Shown here one piece after another: positions 1 to 7,500 of a stretch of DNA of 16,179 bases. This DNA comes from Scedosporium boydii. Lineage: Eukaryota; Ascomycota; Sordariomycetes; Microascales; Microascaceae. The position numbers were made by a program, and so were the translations under genes. The stretch lies in the NCBI GenBank assembly GCA_002221725.1, contig NJFT01000404.1, forward strand, positions 1 to 16,179, given 5' to 3'. The first letter of the stretch is position 1. Each line of letters starts with the position of its first letter. The notes under the pieces are model-generated. The model saw only the letters and a program-made list of their open reading frames with translations, made no database searches and was not told the origin of the DNA.

Positions 1-1531
1 GGGGATTAGGTTGGCTGGTTGGAATTTTTGGTGGGATATCTCAAAAAGGCGGAGGAAGTTGGGTTTGGCTTGGGCTCTGTTACTGGTGTCTGGCTTTTGG
101 AAAGAGAGATATCAGACTTGTGTCTATGCACATAATGATGGGAGGAGAAAAAAGGAATATCTGGGCTCTTTTGGTGGATATGGGTAGTTGGGTGTTGGAT
201 TTTTGGGTTTTGTTTTCCCGATCATTTCACTACTCTACAGGTATCGAGGCAGCTCCTATCTGGATAGGCGGTAATGCAAATCCGTAGCTCTCTACACGTA
301 TTGTTGCATGTTTTCTTCGTATCCTTCGCATTTCTTCCTGGCCATGAAGAGCCCTCGGCCCAAGCTAACACCAGGAAATGCATACTGAAAGGTAGAGGTG
401 CAGGTAAAGATGGATGGCAGGGGAATTCTCCGGCGCGCATGTGAGACCACATCGTGAGTCGTGGATGGGACTGACTGGGCCAGAAAGTCATTGCAATTAA
501 TCTCTCGACTTTATTCAAGTTTCATTCTCGAGTCCGGCTTGAATCTTCAAACCCCCTATTATCCGACTCGGAGGGACAATCTCCCCTTTCCCAGACTCTC
601 GCTCTCCTCGGAAATATAATACCCAGCACCATCCGCTCAAAAGAATCTATTCACAAAGGCTTGGCCATCGTACTCATCGTAAAAATGCCATAGCCTCAAA
701 GGGAAAAGATACAAACAAAAGGCGTCATGTCAAAAGCCTAAACAAACCCAGGGCACAGCCCCCCAAAACCTCGAACCCCCAAAACGGGTCATCTTAGGCT
801 CGTACTCCTCGGGAAACCCAAAAGAGCCCCACCAAAACCTCGCCGTATTCCTCGGGTTTTTTTCCTTCTGTTCCAGAAGCGGGGCGAAGCATCCGGTTGA
901 TCGGCGCAAGGGGCTGGGCGCACTAAGAAGAATGGAGGAATAGCCACACGCTACGCTGCACCTGATTTTGTCGGGATGATGCCGAAGAAGAGAAGCCTCT
1001 TTTGGGTTGCAGTCTTTTGGTTTCTTCCATTTCGTCCTTTCATTGCCGTTGGAGAGTGTATGACGCAGGTCTGGGAGACTAGACTAGCATTTTTCGGTCA
1101 TGCCTTGTAAGAAGCTTAAGCTTTGGGTTTCACTCGAGGGAGGCAGGGTGATATTGTATTGGCGTATTAGTCGTATTTTGATGGTCCGTTAAGGCTATGT
1201 CGGGCATGGAGCTCGGAGGAGCATCCTGGTGATGTTGATGATGGAGATGATATATATTGAGGATTCTGCTCGCGGTTTGGAGAGGATTGTTGAAGCATCA
1301 CGAACTGCAACACCACACTAGAATCAACAATTTGGTCGTCGAGACTGAGATCGAGAGAGCACCGAAGAGAAGCTATTAGAAAACCACCACCTGCAAAAAC
1401 CACCTCCACCGAACCCAATCTCTCACTATCTACACGATAACTGTGAATATCAAACATCGCATCAGACATCAAATCTAGCCATCACCTTCTAAACTCTTTC
1501 ATAAAAAATCTCTCTCTAAAATCTCCCAAAA
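1..1531. other. Left flank and upstream region of the first gene; no supported gene
   Basis: No convincing coding region is visible on either strand. The first 230 bases are G/T-rich, like the 3' untranslated tail of a plus-strand gene lying outside the window, but this is inference. Bases 760-860 carry a short C/A-rich repeat pair (CCAAAACCTCG at 763 and 832; TACTCCTCGGG at 803 and TATTCCTCGGG at 846). A perfect 12-base palindrome, AAGCTTAAGCTT, lies at 1112-1123. A TATATAT run at 1251-1257 is the only TATA-like element near the start codon at 1532, but it is about 275 bases upstream. Antisense open frames at 222-518 and 1167-1472 look random. Confidence 0.6.
1500..1531 (+). promoter_or_regulatory. 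CT-rich 5' leader and start-codon context of the 329-residue protein
   Basis: Just before the ATG at 1532 the plus strand has an A-run followed by a TCTCTCTCT stretch (1509-1517) and then CCCAAAAATGGCC. CT-rich leaders just upstream of the start codon are common in filamentous fungi, and A at -3 with G at +4 is a good fungal initiation context. This supports the choice of start but does not locate the transcription start. Confidence 0.35.
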
Positions 1532-2521
1532 ATGGCCACTCCCCAAATCATCCGCCCCTCCTCCTCCTCCGCACCCCCCTACACCCCCATCGCCCACGAA
1601 CTCACCACCTTCTCCACCAACGCATCCGCCTCCGCCTCCTCCGCATCCTCATCCACCACCGACCTCCCCCCGTCCTACTCCGACATCTCCCCCGGCACCA
1701 CCGCCGACCCTTTCACCTCCCCCCTCAGCAAGACCCACCAACCCTTCACGCCCACCCAAAAGCTCCGCATCGACTGCATCGGCCACCCGGCGCTGTCGCT
1801 CCCCACGCCTCCGCGCCCGGACCCCATCCCCATCTACGACGTCACGCACGATCCGCAAATCACGCGCTTCACGGAGCCCCTGTACACCTCCGTCCGCGAG
1901 GCCCGTAGCTCCGGAAATTGCCGGCTCGTCCCTGGCTCGGACCTCTCTGCTGCGCCTCTAGTCTCTACAACTTACCGCTTCGGACCGGGAAAGCCACCCA
2001 TCATCACTCTTCACAACAGCGATGAGAACCTAGGACAGGAAGGAGAAGAAGGAAGCGAGGAAGAAGTAGACGAAAGCAACCCCAACTCCATCGCCATCAA
2101 ATCCAAATCCGCCCTCCACAGAACCCTCATCTTCCGCTCCCCTACCTTGGGCACATTCACCTGGCGCTACGCCTCCCGCGCCGAACGCAAACAAACCGGC
2201 GCCAACTCCCTCGTCATCCTCGAACGCATCCTCCCCGTGTCCACGGCCGGCTCTTCCAAGCCCACCGATACGGTGGTCGCAGAGGTGGCGCGCTTCGTGC
2301 GCTCCGACGAGACCCGCACCCCCGGGACCACGAGGCACACGGCCGGGAACGGAGGGGTTTTGCTTTTGGATTTGGACTCGTGGAGGGATACGAAGAGGGG
2401 AGAGGAGGAGGAGATGAGGAGGTTGGTTGTTGCTAGTTGTGTTTGCGTTATGAAGAAGGAGGTTGATAGGAGGAGGATGCAGCAGATGGTTACTATTGCT
2501 GCTGTTGTTGGCGGTAGTTGA
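1532..2521 (+). CDS. Fungal conserved protein of unknown function with N-terminal PPxY-type motif
   Basis: This uninterrupted frame of 329 residues starts at an ATG in a good context and ends in TGA. Residues 1-75 are Ser/Thr/Pro/Ala-rich and probably disordered, with APPY at 14-17 and PPSY at 46-49; the second is a canonical PPxY, the class of peptide bound by WW domains such as those of Rsp5/NEDD4 ligases. The folded part appears to run from about 95 to 320: TYRFGPG (147-153), an acidic insert (about 165-181), GTFTWRYASRAER (207-219), LVILER (227-232), RFVRSDETRTPGT (254-266), AGNGGVLLLDLD (271-282), and a helix ending KKEVDRRRMQQ (308-318). I recognise this pattern from uncharacterised Pezizomycotina proteins; a resemblance to the tubby/LURP-one beta-barrel fold is only a guess. 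No signal peptide or membrane segment is evident. Oddly, its codons are C-rich up to about 2320 and G/T-rich afterwards. It converges with the next gene. Confidence 0.85.
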   Translation: MATPQIIRPSSSSAPPYTPIAHELTTFSTNASASASSASSSTTDLPPSYSDISPGTTADPFTSPLSKTHQPFTPTQKLRIDCIGHPALSLPTPPRPDPIPIYDVTHDPQITRFTEPLYTSVREARSSGNCRLVPGSDLSAAPLVSTTYRFGPGKPPIITLHNSDENLGQEGEEGSEEEVDESNPNSIAIKSKSALHRTLIFRSPTLGTFTWRYASRAERKQTGANSLVILERILPVSTAGSSKPTDTVVAEVARFVRSDETRTPGTTRHTAGNGGVLLLDLDSWRDTKRGEEEEMRRLVVASCVCVMKKEVDRRRMQQMVTIAAVVGGS

Positions 2522-3886
2522 GAAGACCCCTGAGGGGACGCGCATTTGATGAGGCTTCCTTTTTTAGGTTGGGTTTTGTTTGTTTTTCTTCCTATTCACT
2601 ATTGTTGGTTTCTTTACAGAGGCTGTCCTAGATTCCTTGCCGAGTTTGCTGTTGTCGTCTTGCTTTTATCTTGTTCTCATCTTCGATATCTTTGCAGTCG
2701 CTTCTTTCCTTGCTTCTTCTTTTAATACGATAGACAAATAGATCATAGCTGAAACGTCACTTGTAAATCTTTGCCTACTGGAGATGCTGCTTGCATCTGC
2801 CGTCGATAACTCTTAAGATCAGTGAACCTCTCCAAGGGACGATCCCTTCCCAGCATGATTGTGATGTTGTCCTCTACGACTCTACAGCCTAGCAAGGGAC
2901 GACAGATCATCAACCAGATGCAGGACAATCACTTTGCAACAGAATCTGTTATTCATCGCAAAAGAAAAGAAGAGAAAGAAATAAAAAAAAAAAAAAATCA
3001 AAAGAGCCAACAAATCCCCCGATCCCCAGGGGGAAGAAACTCTATAAAATGCGCCAGGGTATCAAGTCGTTTCTTTTCGTCTAACCTCGCCTCGAAATGC
3101 AATCTATCTGTAAGTTTGTAAAAAGACCAGACCAGACCAACCCTCACGCGAAAAAAAAAGTCTTTTGCTGACTCTCTGTCTAGAAGAACAAGATCAGAAG
3201 GAAAAAAGAAAAAAAGAGAAGAATCCATGGGGAGTTTAGAAACCATCTGAAAGAACAGAGCCGAGATTTCCACCCCCCTTTCCTTGTTGAACCGTTCCGT
3301 TGTAAAACCGAATCCCGCCATTTCCTTTGAATTTCCCTAAAGACCTGAGAATTTGAATTTGCTTTGGAAAGAATCGAGGCAGAGACATCAATGCCAGTTA
3401 TCGATCTTCCGGGTATAAGAACCATTTGGTCATGCATGATGGTTTGCCCCCCAACTCCATAACGAGCATGTAAACAGGGAACAAAAGGACAAAAAAAAAT
3501 AAATAAATAAAATCAAGAACAAAGCAGAAAGAAATGATAACAATAAAAACAACGAAACAAAAGGTAGGCGCAAGCGGCGTGCGCTAAGAGGACCACCATG
3601 CCAGAATGCTGGGCATGGCGGAGGAAATCGAGAAACGAAATCACAGCCGCGACGAAAGAGATGCGATCCGCCGTCGTTCTAGAGTCGAAAGAAAAAAAGA
3701 GCAGCCGTCATGCTTCCCAGGTCTTCCCAAGCCTTAAACCACGAATCCCAGAAGGGAGAAAAAAATAGTAATAACGCCAGTGTAGAGTAGAGTGATCGGT
3801 AAACATGCGCGAAGAAAAAGGAAAACATAACGAGTTGTGTCGTCATTTCAAGTGGACACTGCCGAACGATACGAAGGATTCTCCAT
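2522..3886. other. Convergent 3' intergenic region between gene 1 and the kinase/phosphatase gene
   Basis: This 1.37-kb interval receives the 3' ends of two converging genes and probably consists mostly of their 3' untranslated regions. Bases 2522-2720 are T/G-rich, continuing the composition of the end of gene 1. From about 2940 the plus strand becomes A/purine-rich, with an A15 run at 2983-2997, a GAAAAAAG-type stretch around 3200-3222, and AATAAATAAATAAA around 3498. Open frames here (for example 3180-3437 minus) are low-complexity Phe/Leu/Ser runs and are not credible genes. Confidence 0.55.
2983..2997 (+). repeat. Homopolymer A15 tract
   Basis: An uninterrupted run of 15 A lies in an A/G-rich stretch between the two converging genes. 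It may be a simple microsatellite, or the remnant of a reverse-transcribed poly(A) tail; no insertion boundary or target-site duplication is visible, so the simple explanation is preferred. Confidence 0.8.
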
Positions 3887-6703
3887 TTAATCCTTACCAT
3901 CGTAGCGGTCCGTTCGGTGTGGCGTGTAGTTGGGGACCTCGTCGAACCACCCATTCTGCTCATTGTACTTGTACGCATGGAATGCTATTCCGTACGGCTT
4001 CGGTTCAATGGCGTAAAGCATGCCAAGCGGGACGTCGAGGTCAGTGATATCGTGACGGGTGAGGTTCATAAAATAGGCCATCAGAACTCTGCAAATCGAC
4101 CGATGGCCGATGATGAGGACGTGATCGGAAATACGCTCCATCTCGCGAACAAGATCGCGCATGCGGTGAATGAGCTGAAGATAGCCCTCGCCGCCAACGC
4201 CGGGATAAATGTAGTGGAGCTTGTCGGTGATGCGCTTGCGGTACTCTTCGGGGTAGTCTCGGGCGATCTCATCGTACGTCTTGCCCTCGAACTGGCCCGA
4301 ATTGAGCTCGTTCAGCATCTCCCAATTCTTCACGTCGTAGTCATCATCTGCCTCGAAGAGCTGGGCCGTGTCGACACTTCGCTGTAGCATCGACGTCCAA
4401 ATGCAAAAGTTCTTCTCGTCAATCTCGCGATTGTATTCGGGATAGGGCGGGGTCAAGTCGCCGGGCTGAGGAGGGAATGATGCAGCTGCCATGTTATCTT
4501 GCTGTTCAACAATCCAAGCCCTGCGCTGGTAAGTGATGAAGTTGTACAGAGCACGGGAAAACGCGCGGCCGCGCTCGGTGAGCGGCGAATCACCGCCGAG
4601 CTTTCCCTTGACATTGTCCTCACTCTGTCCATGCCTAGTGATCCAGATCTGCCGAGGCGAGAGGTTGAAAGTAGTGAGGTACCCAGCGATCAAGGTGCTG
4701 AGGAATCCTCTGAGGTGGTAGTGGATCACCTTTCTGCCCACATTAATCATCTGCGAAGCAAAGGGGTTAGCTGAATTTTCACTCATCACCAAGAACTTGA
4801 TTAGAAAGGCCGCCTTACGCTGATGTATTGCAAATCCTCCTTTTCCTCATATTCACCAAGTGGTTCATACGCGCTTTCGTAGGCTTCAATCCGTTTTCGG
4901 AAGTCCTCAAGCGACTTGCGGGGATCCTTGTCCTTGTAGTCAGGTCCGGAAAGCTTCAGGCGCATATTCGCCTCGAGAAGCTGTTTTAGACACGGGTCAG
5001 CAATTGGAGGATTTCGTTAAAATGGGGAGAAAAGGATTCGTGTTTAGGATACTCACAGCCTTATCTGTGCAGACACTCTCAATAAAGAGAATGCCGAGCT
5101 TTGGCTCCCGCGCCTTGACACGGTCGACAATCAGCTGGCGCCTCTCGATGGTGCTGTTGGTTGCGTCGAGAATACCAACAGAGCCGCCTTGTCGAAGAAG
5201 GTAATTGAGAAGCTCGTCAAGAGTATCCAAAGCCAGTTGATCTCGGACTTTAGCCGCAGCTTCATTCTTGGGATCGAAGAAGGTAGCAGATTGGTCCTTC
5301 AATTCATCCGCTTCCTCCTTCTCCAGATTCGGCGCATCCAGGTCAAGGGAAGTGGGCTCGGGGAGTGGCGCGGGAACGCCATTCAACAAAATGGCAGCGG
5401 CTTGTTCGGGTCCGCTGGGGGGCGTCAACGTTGATGCTGGCTCTGGCGGGTTCGGCGAGGTCGCGATGCCCGCAGCAACACGGCGCCGGTTGCCCACATT
5501 GAAGATCTCGGTGTTGTGCTGTTGCCACGCGAGATATCGCTGGATCTTTTTCGTAATATAGGATTTGCCGCGAGCCGGCAGACCCACCATAACGACGACA
5601 AGCTTAGAGGCGACATCACGGTCGGGGATCCTTCCATCGGGGGAAGCCCTGGAGCGAGTCATTCCAGGGATGTTCAAGGTCGTCGCATGGGGCCGGATCC
5701 GTGGCGTATGGCCAGAATTTGACCTCGTCAGGCTAAGGAGGCAGGTTTGTTAGCTTGGACTGCGTTCTACAAAGAATTTAACGAATACAATTTGGGGGGG
5801 GGGGGTTCAATATCAAAAGGGAGATGAACTATGATCGCAAAGCAGATAGGAGAGGAGAGAAGAGAAATTGGGAGACAAGACTTACAACAACCTTGGTGAA
5901 CCTGGGGCAGTTGATGCTTGGCTCGTAGAGTAAGGTGGGAAGGGTTCTGTTTGGCTCAGCCCATGGTAATCATAGAGATGGGCAAATGGGCCATGGCCAT
6001 GGATGTCATGGATACCCTTCATGGGCATAGGAGCTGGCATCGCTGGAGTGGGAGCCGGCATTGCGATTGATGGAGGAGGAGGTGGCATATCGGGCTTTGA
6101 AGTTGGAGCTGGCTCCGTGGGTGTTGTTGGCATATCTGATGCTGGGAGATTCATGTTGTCGTCGCCTCCATGACGAACAAGATGTGCATCGAGGTCATGG
6201 TATTTGTTGGGTTGAAAGTGGACGGGCGACTGCAACGGTGAAAAACCAGTTGCTACTTTTCCAGTCATAGCCTGCTTCGCTAGTTGAGATTGCTTGGCCT
6301 GTACACGACCAAGATCTGTAGTCAAAAGTTAATGGTTGAAAAAGTTTGGGTTAGTTTGTTGTTGGTGTGGTTGTTGTTTGGGGGAAGGGAAAGCAGGAGC
6401 TGTGTGTGTGGGTGTGGGTTTGGGAGGCGAAGTGTGGGATTTTATCCAAGTGTGCTCTTTGGGCCAGAGGATGGATTGTGTACTGATGCTACGTTTGATC
6501 CAGCGGATCAATACAATGACAATAAGAAGAATGGAAGAATGACAAACGACTGTGTCAAGGATAATGCAGAGAGAACAAGAGGACAATGATGAAGAGAGTG
6601 ACAAGGAACGATGACAACGCAAAATGGTACAAGGCCGAGTAAATACTCCGTACATACCTGGGGAAGGAGACGCCACGGGGAGTGCAGCAGTAATGCCGGA
6701 CAT
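3887..6703 (-). CDS. 6-phosphofructo-2-kinase / fructose-2,6-bisphosphatase (five exons)
   Basis: This cytosolic enzyme makes and degrades fructose 2,6-bisphosphate, which activates phosphofructokinase and inhibits fructose-1,6-bisphosphatase. On the minus strand the exons are 6703-6658, 6315-5886, 5732-5057, 4980-4819 and 4750-3887, giving 725 residues. All four introns have GT-AG ends, and all junctions keep frame. Residues 1-200 are a Pro/Ala/Met-rich, probably disordered extension. The kinase domain has Walker A GLPARGKS (209-216), FNVGNRRR (236-243), a 61-residue Pro/Ala/Glu-rich insert (about 244-304), FFDP (310-313), DATNST (348-353) and SGPDY (395-399). The phosphatase domain (from about 471) has the catalytic TRHGQSEDN (H478), the LQRS arginine, LNELNSG with the presumed acid E586, and IIGHRS (H654), so the whole His/Glu/His set of FBPase-2 is kept. 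By contrast, yeast Pfk26 lacks the phosphatase histidine. It is therefore probably bifunctional, nearer to Fbp26-type proteins. The first in-frame ATG, at 6703, was chosen. Confidence 0.95.
5733..5885 (-). other. Intron 2 of the kinase/phosphatase gene, with a C12 tract
   Basis: This 153-base intron has donor GTAAGT (5885-5880), branch-like AGCTAAC shortly before the acceptor, and acceptor CCTTAG (ending at 5733). It splits a Phe codon (TT|C). A run of 12 G on the plus strand (5794-5805) is C12 in the transcript, upstream of the branch point, and is the longest G/C homopolymer I see in the window. Confidence 0.85.
6316..6657 (-). other. Long first intron of the kinase/phosphatase gene
   Basis: This 342-base intron is the longest of the gene and splits an Asp codon (G|AT) after residue 15. 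Its donor is GTATGT (6657-6652). Branch-like ACTAAC and ATTAAC sequences and a pyrimidine-rich stretch precede the acceptor CTACAG. The transcript strand is rich in CA and CAA near the 3' end (complement of the TG/TTG-rich plus strand, 6354-6420). A copy of the intergenic 9-mer TACTCCGTA (6644-6652) overlaps the donor by one base. A long first intron close to the start codon can carry regulatory elements; that is inference here. Confidence 0.85.
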
Positions 6704-7500
6704 TAATGATCAAGTCAGTGTCGAGTCACCGCAGAGGTGTGGGACTTGGATGTGGGTATCGATGTACTAGTCGTACGCTAGTCGTTGTACTCCAGTACAA
6801 CTGTAGCCTCAAAACCGGCCGGGATAAGGCAGCAGCGCCGTGGAAACTGTGGGAACTATGGTGCTATTAGCCTGGCTGTTCCGTCTGTACCGTCGGTCGC
6901 TGGTCCCACTAAGTTCGCAGAAATAGCCGATTCTGACCCTGGCACGATTCGATTTGATGCGTATGGTGCCTTACTTCGTACTAGCAACGTCGTATATGGT
7001 TGGGGCCGCTCAAGTCTAATATGGGGTGGCGCGGCTGGTTGGAAGAGAGTTGCTAGGGGCGTGTACAGCAAAATAGGAGCGAAGGGGAGTGAAGGGGAGT
7101 GAGAAAACAGCGTCGTATCAAGTGCGCATCCGTGGATATTGTGGACCTATGGTGCACGCCCAGTTGACGTCGTTCGGTATCTCTGCCTGGGTTGGCGTGG
7201 CGGCAAAAATGGCTGATGGTGTTGCTGATAGTCTTGGCTTTCTTTCTTTTGGGGGGCACTCTTGTCGGAGGACGGAGGTTGCCTTGCCTGGTGATGGTGT
7301 GCCGAGGAGGGGCCAAACGTCGTAATACTTCGTACGAATGAGAGAGGCCTGTATCGTTGCTCCTGCCAACCTTGTGCAGTGGTGCCTTGGTCCTGTAATT
7401 CTATTTGCTTAGCAGCCTGGCTCAGCACCGCCTGGGCTGATCTGAGCACCGTCTGAGATGAACGACCGAGAGAATGGGGCTGCAATAAGGTGATCGCATC
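6704..7500 (-). promoter_or_regulatory. Upstream region of the kinase/phosphatase gene
   Basis: This stretch precedes the start at 6703 and must hold its promoter and 5' leader. Visible elements are a CTAGTCG direct repeat (6767-6773 and 6778-6784), a perfect inverted repeat GTTGTACT-CC-AGTACAAC (6784-6801), two TACTTCGTA copies (6972 and 7326), and a tandem GAAGGGGAGT pair (7080-7099 approximately). No clear TATA box is placed close to the start, and no binding site can be assigned to a known regulator. Open frames inside it lack any recognisable protein. Confidence 0.4.
6784..6801. repeat. Perfect 8-base inverted repeat upstream of the kinase/phosphatase gene
   Basis: GTTGTACT and AGTACAAC are separated by CC, about 80 bases upstream of the start codon on the minus strand, and directly follow a CTAGTCG direct repeat. 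The symmetry could be a dimeric regulator site, or a hairpin in the 5' leader if transcription begins further upstream. Confidence 0.5.

Noticed and set aside
730..909. Minus-strand frame ending in EPKMTRFGGSRFWGAVPW and a TGA at 730, which at first looks like a terminal exon.
   Set aside because: It has no ATG and no convincing upstream exon. All three minus frames give equally protein-like Trp/Gly/Phe words because the strand is G/T-rich and internally repeated.
3180..3437. 85-codon minus-strand frame near the 3' end of the kinase/phosphatase gene.
   Set aside because: It is made of poly(T)-derived Phe/Leu runs at its end and lies in the probable 3' untranslated region.
3917..4387. Plus-strand frame of 156 codons opposite the phosphatase domain.
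   Set aside because: It is an antisense shadow of a strongly conserved coding exon.
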